DNA of 64,000 nucleotides, from NCBI RefSeq assembly GCF_011058165.1, contig NZ_JAALEG010000007.1, positions 1 through 64,000 on the forward strand. Direction: 5' to 3'. Positions within the stretch are counted from its first letter, which is position 1. Each line of letters opens with the position of its first letter. Position numbers and translations under genes: made by a program. This DNA is from Rhodococcus aetherivorans (lineage in GTDB: Bacteria; Actinomycetota; Actinomycetes; Mycobacteriales; Mycobacteriaceae). Below, one piece after another: positions 7,760 through 15,746 of the stretch. The notes below the pieces were generated by a model, which was not told the origin of the DNA, made no database searches, and saw only the letters and a program-made list of their open reading frames with translations.

Positions 7760-8968
7760 TCAATGGGTGTCCGCTCCGAGTGCCTCGACGACCGGCCGGC
7801 GACGCACCACCGCGACCTCGGCACCGCAGACGCAGGCCAGGAAGAACCCGCAGAAGGCGTAAGTCGCCGGGCGCAAGCCGATTCCGTCCGCCAGGAATCC
7901 CAGCCCGAGGATCCCCGACCCGACGGTGGCGTATCCGGCGAGCCACACCATGGACACCACTTCGGCGGTCCGCCCCTCCGGCGCATACCCGCGCGCGAGG
8001 GTGAGCCCGGCGAGCTGTGCCAGGCTCTGACCCAGGCCTGCCGCGATCGCGGCCACGACGATGACGGGCACCGAGGCGGCGCCGACGGCGACGGCGATGA
8101 GCACCGCGGCCAGCGCGGAAACCGAGAGCCCGACCACCGCGACCCGGTAGATGCTCATCCGGCGGACGAGGAACTGCGCCCCGGCCCCGGCCCCGAAGAC
8201 CACGAACGACACCGCGCCGGCCAGGGTTCGCGTGTCGTTGCCGAGCAGGTCGGCGATCAACGCCGGGCCGAGGGAGATGAACAGCCCCGCCAGCGCGAAG
8301 GGGCTGCCGGCCACAGCCAGGGACAGCAGCACGGTTCCCGCGATCTCGCGCGGGATGCTCGGCAGCTGCACCCAGCGACCGCCCACCCCGGCCGGACGAC
8401 CGCCGACGGCGGTCAGCGGTATCGCGGCCGCCGCCAGCGGAACGATCAGCACCAGGAAGACCAGCCGTGTGGGCGCCGGCGCGACGTCGGCCAGCACCCC
8501 GGAGAGCAGCGGCCCCACGGCCGACCCGGCGACGGGTGCCGCGCTCGCGTACAGCGCGGCACGCGCTCCGCGGCCGGGGCCGAACGCGTCGGCGATCGCC
8601 GCCGACCCCGCCGCGCCGAACGCCCCGGATGCGAGGCCGATGAAGAACCGCCCCGCCTCCAGCCACAGGGGCGTGCGGGCCGTCGCGAACACGAGGCAGG
8701 CCACGATCGCGAGACCCAGGGCGGGCAGCAGGACGGCCCGACGTCCGAATCGGTCCGAAGCGCGGCCACCGAACACCAGCGCCACGACCGACCCGACTAT
8801 GTAACTGACGAAGATCAGGCTGACCGTGCTGGGTGGAAAACCCATCTCGCGCTGCCAGACCACATACAGCGGAGCCGGGGCATTGCTCGCCGCGAACACG
8901 AGGAACACCGACAGTGCGATCCACGACGGCCGAGCCACCCGGCGCCTTTCCAGAACCTCGACCGACAC
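7760..8968 (-). CDS. Major facilitator superfamily transporter
   Basis: A 402-residue, twelve-helix MFS protein with the inter-helix 2-3 motif GGRASDRFGRRAVLLPALGL (the conserved G-x-x-x-D-R-x-G-R-R) near residue 70. The family includes drug exporters and carboxylate uptake carriers; nothing in the sequence decides which. It is transcribed from the same region that carries operator-like site 3, and may share regulation with the liv and ferredoxin units. It is divergent from the M50-like gene. Confidence 0.88.
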   Translation of the reverse strand: MSVEVLERRRVARPSWIALSVFLVFAASNAPAPLYVVWQREMGFPPSTVSLIFVSYIVGSVVALVFGGRASDRFGRRAVLLPALGLAIVACLVFATARTPLWLEAGRFFIGLASGAFGAAGSAAIADAFGPGRGARAALYASAAPVAGSAVGPLLSGVLADVAPAPTRLVFLVLIVPLAAAAIPLTAVGGRPAGVGGRWVQLPSIPREIAGTVLLSLAVAGSPFALAGLFISLGPALIADLLGNDTRTLAGAVSFVVFGAGAGAQFLVRRMSIYRVAVVGLSVSALAAVLIAVAVGAASVPVIVVAAIAAGLGQSLAQLAGLTLARGYAPEGRTAEVVSMVWLAGYATVGSGILGLGFLADGIGLRPATYAFCGFFLACVCGAEVAVVRRRPVVEALGADTH

Positions 8969-8981
8969 CCGGCCTCCCTAT

Positions 8982-8997
8982 TGATATGAATGATTAG
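8982..8997. promoter_or_regulatory. AT-rich motif upstream of MFS gene (site 3)
   Basis: TGATATGAATGATTAG lies 14 bases upstream of the MFS start and matches 14 of 16 positions of the motif at 6044-6059. The location right at the translation start suggests repression. It also lies about 90 bases upstream of the divergent M50-like gene. Confidence 0.5.
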
Positions 8998-9085
8998 CCC
9001 CTATAGAGAGTGGCACATTCCCGGCGCCCGTGGAGCGAATTGCCGGCCCGTACGATGGCGGACTCCCGAGAGAAAGGTGCCGACC

Positions 9086-9844
9086 GTGGACCCTGAGGCC
9101 GATCCGTCCACGCCACTCGAGTCCTTCGGGTCGGCGGTCCGCGCCGGATGGCACGCCGTCTCCGCGGTGAGCGAGCCCGCGCCGCCCCTGCTCGTCGCCC
9201 TCACCGCCACCGTCGCGCTGGTGCTGGTGACGGTGCGCCCGCTGTGGCTGGTGACCCGGCATGTGATCACCCAGGCACACGAGGGCTCGCACGCGCTCGT
9301 CGCACGGCTCGTGGGCCGGCAGCTGGCGGGCATCCGCCTGCACAGCGACACCTCGGGCGTGACCGTGTCCTCCGGCAACCCACGCGGGCCGGGCATGATC
9401 GCCACCGCGTTCGCCGGGTACACCGGCCCGGCCGTGCTCGGGTTCGTGGCCGCGACCCTGCTCACCGTCGACCGGCCCGCGGCGGTGCTGTGGTCCGTGC
9501 TGGCCGCGCTCGCCCTGCTGATCCTGTTGATCCGCAACTTCTTCGGATTCGTCTCGGTGCTGGCGGCCGGCGCGGTGATCGGGACCGCCGCCTACTACGG
9601 CGACGAGCTGGTGCGCTACACCGTCGCGTACCTGACCACCTGGGTGCTGCTGTTCGGCGCCACCCGGCCGGTGCTCGAACTGGCGCGCACCCACCGGCGC
9701 GGCCGCGGGCAGGGCTCCGACGCGGATCAGCTGCGGTGGCTCACCCGGGTGCCGACGGCGGTATGGATCGTGGCGTTCGCGGTCGTCACGCTCGGTACCG
9801 CGGCGTACGGCACCGCACGCATCGTCGCGACGCAGGTGCCCTGA
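9086..9844 (+). CDS. M50 family (site-2-protease-like) membrane protein
   Basis: A 252-residue protein with five to six hydrophobic segments. An HEGSH motif at residues 65-69 fits the zinc-binding HExxH of M50 metalloproteases and M50B-like proteins. The GTG at 9086 is chosen because AGAAAGG lies nine bases upstream; an upstream ATG at 8990 would add a non-conserved arginine-rich leader overlapping a probable operator. Its C-terminal stop abuts the convergent cyclase gene with no gap. M50 proteins usually cleave membrane-embedded anti-sigma factors or act as peptidase-like scaffolds; no candidate substrate is adjacent. Confidence 0.75.
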   Translation: MDPEADPSTPLESFGSAVRAGWHAVSAVSEPAPPLLVALTATVALVLVTVRPLWLVTRHVITQAHEGSHALVARLVGRQLAGIRLHSDTSGVTVSSGNPRGPGMIATAFAGYTGPAVLGFVAATLLTVDRPAAVLWSVLAALALLILLIRNFFGFVSVLAAGAVIGTAAYYGDELVRYTVAYLTTWVLLFGATRPVLELARTHRRGRGQGSDADQLRWLTRVPTAVWIVAFAVVTLGTAAYGTARIVATQVP

Positions 9845-10507
9845 TCACGGCTCGAGCGCGATCGCCACGGCCCGCACCGGGGCGCCGTCCGCGTCCCGCA
9901 GCCGCAGCGGAAGAAGACTGATCAGCGGATCGGGAAAGTCCACGAGTTCGAGGTTGCACAGGTTCTCGCACACGATGCCGCCGGCCTCGGCGACGAGGCG
10001 ATGCGCTGGATAGTCACTGCCGAGGGCGGAATCGATGCTCGGGGCGTCGAGGCCGATGGTGCGCACGCCCCGCCCGAGCAGCCACCGGCACGCGTCCTCC
10101 GACAGATAGGGGTGCTCGAAGTAGGCATCGGTGCCGTAGTGCTCGGCCCACCCGGTATGCAGGAGGACGATGTCGCCGGGGCCCGGGTCCGGTCCGCCGG
10201 CCACTCCGTCGACGACGTGCCGCCGCGTCACCGCGGTGCGCGGCGGCAGGCCCCGCACGTCCAGGACGATCCCGCGACCCACGAAATGTTCGAGCGTCAC
10301 CCGGTCGATCGGCGCGGCCCCGGCGCGCATGTGCAGCGGGGCGTCGACGTGCGTTCCGGTCTGCGAGCCGATCTCCACCCGCAGCAGGTTGTACCCGTCG
10401 CGCTCGAGCGTCGCGTGCGGCGTCAGCACCGGCACGGGATCGCCCGGGTAGACCTGGGTGTCGCCGGAGACGGTGCGGCTCAGGTCGACGATCCGGCGCA
10501 CGCGCAT
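9845..10507 (-). CDS. Cyclase family protein (kynurenine-formamidase-like metal hydrolase)
   Basis: A 220-residue member of the cyclase/KynB fold. It has the metal-binding motif GTHVDAPLH at residues 51-59, with His53, Asp55 and His59 as probable metal ligands, and the catalytic-region GLDAPSIDS stretch. Family members hydrolyse N-formylkynurenine, isatin and other amides or lactones. No tryptophan genes lie nearby, so the substrate is open. It is a single gene, convergent with the M50-like gene. Confidence 0.85.
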   Translation of the reverse strand: MRVRRIVDLSRTVSGDTQVYPGDPVPVLTPHATLERDGYNLLRVEIGSQTGTHVDAPLHMRAGAAPIDRVTLEHFVGRGIVLDVRGLPPRTAVTRRHVVDGVAGGPDPGPGDIVLLHTGWAEHYGTDAYFEHPYLSEDACRWLLGRGVRTIGLDAPSIDSALGSDYPAHRLVAEAGGIVCENLCNLELVDFPDPLISLLPLRLRDADGAPVRAVAIALEP

Positions 10508-10523
10508 GCGCCGATGCTAACGG

Positions 10524-10547
10524 GTGACCCGCGATCCGCGGGGTCAC
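10524..10547. terminator. Hairpin downstream of FUSC gene
   Basis: GTGACCCGCG and CGCGGGGTCAC form a 10-base-pair stem with one bulged C and a three-base loop. It sits 25 bases beyond the stop of the minus-strand FUSC gene and has no T-run, as is common in GC-rich actinobacteria. Confidence 0.5.
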
Positions 10548-10571
10548 GCAGCGCCGCCGCGCGGGGCTCAC

Positions 10572-11996
10572 TCAGCGCGCCGGCGCTGCCGTGAGGTGAT
10601 GCCGGTCGGCGCGGTCGATCGTCGCGGCCGCGACGAGTACGCCGACCACCACGCCGACGAGGGTGTCGGCGATCCGGCTCAGCGCGATCTCCGGCCCGAC
10701 GGACGCCCCGAGACCGGTGAGGAGCAGCGCCATCGCGGTCACCGCGACGGAGGTCGCTGCGTAGTTCTTCATCACGTACAGTTCCGCCACCGTCTGCAGG
10801 ACGACGATGGCCAGCGCGTACGGCCAGTAGTCGAGGGACAGCGCGAGCAGCGCGGCGGCGAGCACCGCGCCTGCGACGTTGCCGAGCAACCGCTGGATCG
10901 CGCGCTGCACGGTGTTCCGGTAGTTGGCCCCCTGCAACGCGGCCATCGCGCCCATCGTCGCCCACAGCGGGTGCTGCAGACCGGCGGCCTCGGCGAACCA
11001 GCCCGCGATCAGCGCGGCGAGCAGCACCCGGCCCGCGCCGACGAGAAGCGCGCGATCGCGCAACCGGGCGAATCCCTCTCGCGCGAACCCGGCGGGCCGC
11101 GCGAGGACCGGCGCCCCAGCCGCATCGACGCGAGGAATCGCGATGTCGCGCCGCACCTTTCGCAGCTCGGCCTCGAACAGGGCGAATTCGGCGACGCGAT
11201 CGGCCGCGACGCCGGATGCGGCCCCGTCGACGACCGTCTCGGCCGCGTCGAGCAGCGCGAGCAGTTCGTGGGTGTGCCGGTCGGTCCGGCTGAATCCGAG
11301 CGCGAGAACCTCGTGGGCGCGGGCGATCGCCGCCCGGGCGCCCGGCACGGCCCGTTCGCCGTCGCGTTCGATCGCCGCGACCGCCGCCAGGGCCCGGGCC
11401 ACGGCGAGCCGGGCGGGACCGTGCGGGTGATGCAGCGCGGGCAGCATCGCGACGGCCCAGCCGACGAGCGCGCCGAGGGCCGTCGCGACGACCACGTCGC
11501 GCACGTCTACGGCGGTGCGTGCGAATCCGGCGGCACCGGCCGCGGCGAAGATGAGGATCACCGGGCCAGGGCCGGACAGCCGGAAGGCGCCGAGGATCCA
11601 GAAGGCGATCGCGGCCGCGACGGAGAGCACCGCGATCTGCGTCCACATGGCCGCACCGGTGGTCCCCACGGCGGCACCGAGTGCGGCGTACCCGACCACC
11701 CCGAGGCCGACCACCGCGATCTTGCCGGCCTGCTGCGAGTAGGGCTCGTGCCGGCCGAACGCCGAGGCGAGTGCACCGAGGGCGGCGAAGCCGGCCGGAT
11801 GCGGCAGATCCAGCAGCCCTCCCGCGACGAGGACTACGAGAACTGCCGCCCCGACGCGCAGCGCCGGAGCGCGCGTGGCGTCCGCACTGCGGAACTCGAG
11901 CGACTCGCGCCACGCCGTCGGCGAGAGGGAGTGCGCGAGGGCGATCCGCGAGTGACGGAGGCGGCTGCGGTCCGGGACAGAGGTAGCGAGGGGCAC
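10572..11996 (-). CDS. FUSC family inner-membrane protein (aromatic acid exporter-like)
   Basis: A 474-residue protein with two blocks of hydrophobic helices (about residues 48-190 and 325-455) separated by a soluble, Arg/Ala-rich middle. This is the layout of FUSC/YccS/AaeB-like proteins. AaeB members export aromatic carboxylic acids. It is divergent from a MarR regulator with only 72 bases between, the standard arrangement for a phenolic-inducible exporter. The first residues before the basic/hydrophobic region lack a clear ribosome site, so the start is approximate. Confidence 0.8.
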   Translation of the reverse strand: MPLATSVPDRSRLRHSRIALAHSLSPTAWRESLEFRSADATRAPALRVGAAVLVVLVAGGLLDLPHPAGFAALGALASAFGRHEPYSQQAGKIAVVGLGVVGYAALGAAVGTTGAAMWTQIAVLSVAAAIAFWILGAFRLSGPGPVILIFAAAGAAGFARTAVDVRDVVVATALGALVGWAVAMLPALHHPHGPARLAVARALAAVAAIERDGERAVPGARAAIARAHEVLALGFSRTDRHTHELLALLDAAETVVDGAASGVAADRVAEFALFEAELRKVRRDIAIPRVDAAGAPVLARPAGFAREGFARLRDRALLVGAGRVLLAALIAGWFAEAAGLQHPLWATMGAMAALQGANYRNTVQRAIQRLLGNVAGAVLAAALLALSLDYWPYALAIVVLQTVAELYVMKNYAATSVAVTAMALLLTGLGASVGPEIALSRIADTLVGVVVGVLVAAATIDRADRHHLTAAPAR

Positions 11997-12068
11997 TCCC
12001 CCAGTGTAGATACTTCACGTATAAATTAAATATAAATCGATTGTGAGACTCATCGCTAGAATGGGCCC
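11997..12068. promoter_or_regulatory. Divergent FUSC/MarR promoter-operator region
   Basis: This 72-base segment is AT-rich for the window. It contains TATAAATTAAATATA (about 12019-12033), a near-palindrome of the size bound by MarR dimers, placed to cover both promoters. The assignment rests on position and composition only. Confidence 0.45.
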
Positions 12069-12581
12069 ATGACGGACGCCACCCAGCCCGAGGACTTCGT
12101 CGACCGCGTGCGGGTCGGCTGGGCCGAGACGTACCCCGACATCGACACGCGACCCATCGACGTCGTCGGCCGCATCACGCGGATCAGCTCCCTGGTGCTC
12201 GCCCAACTGGACCGCGAACTCGTCCCCAGCGGCGTCACGCGCCCCGAATTCGAGGTGCTGTGCGCCCTCGCCCGCAGCGAATCACCGCTGCGCGCCAGCG
12301 AAGTCACCTCCGTCACCGGACTGAGCGGCGCTTCCACCACCAAGCACGCGGACCGCCTCGTCGGGCTCGGCCTCGTCGAACGTCAGCGCTTCGAGCGGGA
12401 CGGTCGCGTGGTCCTGCTCGCACTCACCGATGCGGGGCGAGCCGTGGTCGACACCGAGTTCCCGCGCCGCCTCACCCGGGAACGCCACCTGCTCGACGGA
12501 TTCACCGACGGCGAACTCGACACCCTCACCGCTCTGCTGCGGCGCCTCACCCGCGAGGTCGAGGCGCAGACCCGGCCCTGA
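12069..12581 (+). CDS. MarR family transcriptional regulator
   Basis: A 170-residue winged-helix regulator. The recognition-helix region LRASEVTSVTGLSGASTTKHADRLVGLGLVERQ (shortened in sense) and the wing RDGRVVLLALTDAGRAV are typical of MarR. Its N-terminal 30 residues are longer than average. By position it likely represses itself and the divergent FUSC exporter, relieved by an aromatic or phenolic ligand; this is inference from arrangement. Confidence 0.88.
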   Translation: MTDATQPEDFVDRVRVGWAETYPDIDTRPIDVVGRITRISSLVLAQLDRELVPSGVTRPEFEVLCALARSESPLRASEVTSVTGLSGASTTKHADRLVGLGLVERQRFERDGRVVLLALTDAGRAVVDTEFPRRLTRERHLLDGFTDGELDTLTALLRRLTREVEAQTRP

Positions 12582-12590
12582 TCCGGGACG

Positions 12591-13064
12591 TCAGGGCAGC
12601 TCGATCGTCTCTGCGCGTTCGATCTCGCCCAGCGCGCGGCGCAGGTAGAGCTCGGGACCCGCCCGGCGGGCCGCGAGCAGATCCGCGAGCACGACCAGCC
12701 CCGCCCGCAGGTACTCGTCGGGGCGAGCCTTCGGCGCGTCGGGATCGGACACCCCGAGCGTGCCGGTGAGCACCGCGACCAGCGTGTCCGGCTGCAGCGA
12801 CGGCAGCCACGTCGACGCCGTGCGCGCGCTGCGCTCCAGCACCGCCTGCACGTCCTCGCCGGTCAGCCCGTCCGGATGCAACTCCTCGAGCAGTTCCCGC
12901 ATCATCGTCGCGTGTACCCCGGCGACCTGCTCGTACGGCAACGCGGCGAGCTCGGCCACCGCGTCCTCCCACGCCGGCACCGACTGCGCCCGGGCCGCGG
13001 CGAGCGCGGTCGCGGTGTGATCCGCAACGTCGCGTGCGATCTCCGGCCACTGCGTTGGCCACAC
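12591..13064 (-). CDS. Hypothetical protein
   Basis: I do not recognise this 157-residue protein. The frame extends upstream through the DUF72 gene region, but the GTG at 13064 has a strong AGGAGG five bases upstream and is chosen. The sequence is helical and acidic (AWEDAVAELAALPYEQVAGV, then LLEELHPDGLTGEDVQAVL), without signal peptide or membrane segment. It lies 62 bases downstream of the DUF72 gene on the same strand, so the two may be co-transcribed. It converges on the MarR gene. Confidence 0.7.
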   Translation of the reverse strand: MWPTQWPEIARDVADHTATALAAARAQSVPAWEDAVAELAALPYEQVAGVHATMMRELLEELHPDGLTGEDVQAVLERSARTASTWLPSLQPDTLVAVLTGTLGVSDPDAPKARPDEYLRAGLVVLADLLAARRAGPELYLRRALGEIERAETIELP

Positions 13065-13126
13065 GATGTCCTCCTGGGGTTGTCGACGTGTCGGCGCCAG
13101 CCTGCCAGCCGGCACCGACATCCGTG

Positions 13127-13939
13127 TCACACCCGGCGTTGCAGCTCGAGCGCGTCCCACGGCGCGTAGCCCTTGATGTCGTTGTCGAAGTACACGTACA
13201 CGTCGCGCCCCTCGGAGCGCCAACCGCGGATCCGGGCCGCCCACTCGTCCAGCGCCTCGGGGGTGTAGCCGCTGGCGTACAGCTCGGTATCGCCGTGCAA
13301 CCGCACGTAGACGAAATCGGTGGTGGCCTCGGTGAGGAACGGGAAGCGGCCCGCGGTGTCCGCGACGACGAGGGCGACGTCGAGCCGGCGGAGCAGGGCG
13401 GCCGCCTCCTCGTCGGCGAAGCTGGGGTGGCGCACCTCGAGCGCGTACCGGATCGGCCGGTCCGCGTCGATCTCGGTCCACACCCGGTCCTCGCGCACCT
13501 TGTCCGTGTGCCGCGCCGCGAGCGCCGCGGCCTCGCGCGTCGACGCGGGCAGGCTCGTGAGAAATGCGCCGAGGCGCTCCGGCTCGAATGCCAGAGTGGG
13601 GGGCAGTTGCCACAGCACCGGTCCGAGCTTGGGACCGAGGGCGAGCACACCGGAGGCGAAGAAGTTGGCGAGGGCGTCGTCCACGTCGACGAGACGCTTC
13701 ATGTGGGTGACGAACCGTCCGCCCTTGACGGCGAAGACGAACCCGTCCGGCGTCTCGTCGCGCCACCGCAGGAAGCTCGACGGCCGCTGCAGCGCGTAGA
13801 AGGTGCCGTTGATCTCGATGGAGCCGAACCGCTCCGCGGCGTACTCGAGTTCGCGGCGCTGCGGCAGGCCGGACGGATAGAAGTCGCCACGCCACGGGGC
13901 GTACCGCCAGCCGGAGATCCCGATCCGCACCTGAGCCAC
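13127..13939 (-). CDS. DUF72 domain-containing protein (YecE-like)
   Basis: A 270-residue TIM-barrel-like protein with the DUF72 hallmarks: IGISGWRYAPWRGDFYP at the start, SIEINGTFYALQ, KGGRFVTHMKRL, and YVYFDNDIKGYAP near the end. Full family length. The biochemical role of DUF72 is not established. A ribosome site is not obvious, but the start matches the family N-terminus. Confidence 0.9.
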   Translation of the reverse strand: MAQVRIGISGWRYAPWRGDFYPSGLPQRRELEYAAERFGSIEINGTFYALQRPSSFLRWRDETPDGFVFAVKGGRFVTHMKRLVDVDDALANFFASGVLALGPKLGPVLWQLPPTLAFEPERLGAFLTSLPASTREAAALAARHTDKVREDRVWTEIDADRPIRYALEVRHPSFADEEAAALLRRLDVALVVADTAGRFPFLTEATTDFVYVRLHGDTELYASGYTPEALDEWAARIRGWRSEGRDVYVYFDNDIKGYAPWDALELQRRV

Positions 13940-14053
13940 CGCTACACGGTAACGCTCGTCACGACTGGGAATCGGATCGTCATTCGGCGGGCGCCGGGCG
14001 CGGCACGGGCCTACGCTGTGCCCGAACTACGAGACCGCATCCTAGGAGTGGCC

Positions 14054-14641
14054 GTGTCCGAGAGAGCTTTCACCGCAAACGATCAGTTCAGTCCCCTGTT
14101 CAAACAGATGTGGTGGTTGGTGCTGATCCGCGGCATCCTCGCCGTGTTGTTCGGCGTGGTCGCCCTGGTGTGGCCCGGGATCACCGTCTGGGCCCTGGTG
14201 GTGGTGTTCGGCATCTATGCCATCGTCGACGGCGTGGTGCTCGTCTACCACTCGATTCGTGACCGGGCCCGCCTCGACGGCTGGGGCTGGTGGCTCGCGA
14301 TGGGCCTGGTCTCCATCGCCGCCGGCATCGTCGCCCTCGTCTGGCCGGCGGCCACCGCGCTCGTGGTGCTGTACATCATCGCGTTCTATGCGATCCTCTT
14401 CGGCGTCACCGGCATCATCGGTGCGCTGAGCTTCCGGAAGGTACCGAACTCCGGGTGGGGATGGTCACTGTTCGCCGGGATCCTCGCCGTCCTGCTCGGC
14501 GTCGTGCTGCTGATCTTCCCGGGCAGCGGCATCATCAGCCTGATCTGGTTGCTCGGCATCTACGCGATCCTCTTCGGCGTGCTGTTGATCGTCCTTTCCT
14601 TCCAGATCCGCAAGGTGGCCAAGGCGGCCGGGCTCGTGTGA
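14054..14641 (+). CDS. HdeD/DUF308 family membrane protein
   Basis: A 195-residue protein with six hydrophobic helices arranged as three repeated pairs (each ending in a WP or FPG turn followed by YAI). This is typical of HdeD acid-resistance-type DUF308 proteins. The GTG at 14054 has TAGGAG six bases upstream, and the long upstream open frame is rejected. Its role in actinobacteria is not known; the family is linked to acid stress in enterobacteria. Confidence 0.85.
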   Translation: MSERAFTANDQFSPLFKQMWWLVLIRGILAVLFGVVALVWPGITVWALVVVFGIYAIVDGVVLVYHSIRDRARLDGWGWWLAMGLVSIAAGIVALVWPAATALVVLYIIAFYAILFGVTGIIGALSFRKVPNSGWGWSLFAGILAVLLGVVLLIFPGSGIISLIWLLGIYAILFGVLLIVLSFQIRKVAKAAGLV

Positions 14642-14665
14642 GCCCGGCCGCCCGGGGCCGGCTCA
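14639..14665. terminator. Bidirectional terminator between HdeD and PPOX genes
   Basis: A GC-rich imperfect hairpin (TGAGCCCGGCC with GGCCGGCTCA) that contains the stop codons of both convergent genes. Confidence 0.6.
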
Positions 14666-15073
14666 GGCGACGTCCTTGAGCCGGCCCCACGCGTGCCAGC
14701 GGTCGATGTCGATCCAGGCACTCACCCGCGGCCGGTTGCGCACCCCATACGGCTTGCCGGTGTAGTGCCGCGCGATCCGGTCGATGTCGGTCAGTTCCGG
14801 GTCGTCGGCGAACTCGGTGACCCGGCCCTGGATGCTCACGTGCGTCACCCAGTCCGTCGGGTCCATGGCGCTGAGACTGACCCGGGGATCGCGCCGCAGG
14901 TGCCCGAGGCGGGTGCGACCGGCGTCCATGTTGACCAGGATGCGGCCGTTCTCGAACAGATACCAGGTGGGCACCGACACCGGATGTCCGTCGGCGCGCA
15001 ACGTGCTGATCGTGGCGTAATTCGGCTGGGCCAGCATCTCGGCGACGGCCTGCGGCAGCGGGGCTTCGGGCAC
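14663..15073 (-). CDS. PPOX-class flavin/F420-dependent oxidoreductase
   Basis: A 136-residue split-barrel protein of the pyridoxamine-5'-phosphate-oxidase superfamily. YATISTLRADGHPVSVPTW and SLSAMDPTDWVTHVSIQGRV are typical of the PPOX-class enzymes that often use F420 in actinobacteria. The C-terminal YTGKPYGVRNRPRVSAWIDI segment matches the family. Cofactor and substrate cannot be fixed from sequence alone. Confidence 0.85.
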   Translation of the reverse strand: MPEAPLPQAVAEMLAQPNYATISTLRADGHPVSVPTWYLFENGRILVNMDAGRTRLGHLRRDPRVSLSAMDPTDWVTHVSIQGRVTEFADDPELTDIDRIARHYTGKPYGVRNRPRVSAWIDIDRWHAWGRLKDVA

Positions 15074-15229
15074 GGCGTGGTCCTTTCCTCGGCGGACGGT
15101 GGCGGATGTTCGATCACGAACCTACGCCGGTTCCGGCGGAAACCATCCCGCGACAGGGCCTCCGGGCCGACGATGGGAGGGTCCACGAGCCCGACCATGG
15201 AATGGTCCGACAGCCGAGGAGCTGAGAAC

Positions 15230-15550
15230 ATGCCGAAGTACCTGTGGCAGGTCACCTACACCCCGGAGGGCGCGCAGGGGCTGCTCTCCGAGGGTGGTTC
15301 CGTCCGTAGTTCCGCCATCACCGAGATGGTCGAGAGCGTGGGCGGCAGCGTCGAGTCCGTGCACTTCGCACTCGGCGGGCACGACCTCTACGTCATCGGG
15401 GAGGTGCCCGACGACCTCGCCGCGGCCACGCTCGAGTTCCGCACCCGGGCGTCCGGCATCGCGCGTTCCGTGCCGATCCGGCTGCTCACCCCGCAGGAGA
15501 TGGACGACGCGGTGCATCGCAACGCCGCGTACCGGACGCCCGGGCACTGA
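15230..15550 (+). CDS. GYD domain-containing protein
   Basis: A 106-residue alpha/beta protein with the GYD-family pattern KYLWQVTYTPEGAQGLL at the start and HFALGGHDLYVIGEVPDD in the middle (the G-x-x-D turn that names the family). The ATG follows GAGGAG at 15216-15221. These small ferredoxin-fold proteins have no established activity. The gene runs straight into the hairpin array at 15544. Confidence 0.85.
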   Translation: MPKYLWQVTYTPEGAQGLLSEGGSVRSSAITEMVESVGGSVESVHFALGGHDLYVIGEVPDDLAAATLEFRTRASGIARSVPIRLLTPQEMDDAVHRNAAYRTPGH

Positions 15551-15673
15551 GCGGGCCGCTCCCCACCCCGGCACCGAGCGGGCCGCTCCCCCCGAGCACC
15601 GAGCGGGCCGCTCCCCCGAGCACCGAGCGGGCCTCTCCCCCGAGCACCGAGCGGGCCGTTCCCCGGGCACCGG
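15544..15673. repeat. Tandem array of five 23-27 base hairpin units
   Basis: Five consecutive units beginning GCACCGAGCGGGCCGCTCC at 15544, 15571, 15596, 15620 and 15644, plus a partial at 15667. Each contains GAGCGG-G-CCGCTC, a perfect 6-base inverted repeat in units 1 to 3 and degraded by one base in units 4 and 5. It starts inside the GYD stop region and ends 74 bases before the stop of the convergent ligase gene. It may act as a terminator or be a slippage-expanded repeat. Confidence 0.8.
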
Positions 15674-15746
15674 CGACGAACTCGAGGCGCAGGTCTCCGG
15701 GTACTTCGCCGATCGCCCCGCCCGGCTCGGGGTGCCGTCGTTCCGG

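Noticed and set aside
15544-15673. CRISPR-like array
   Set aside because: Units are directly adjacent without unique spacers, and no cas genes are present; it is a simple tandem repeat.
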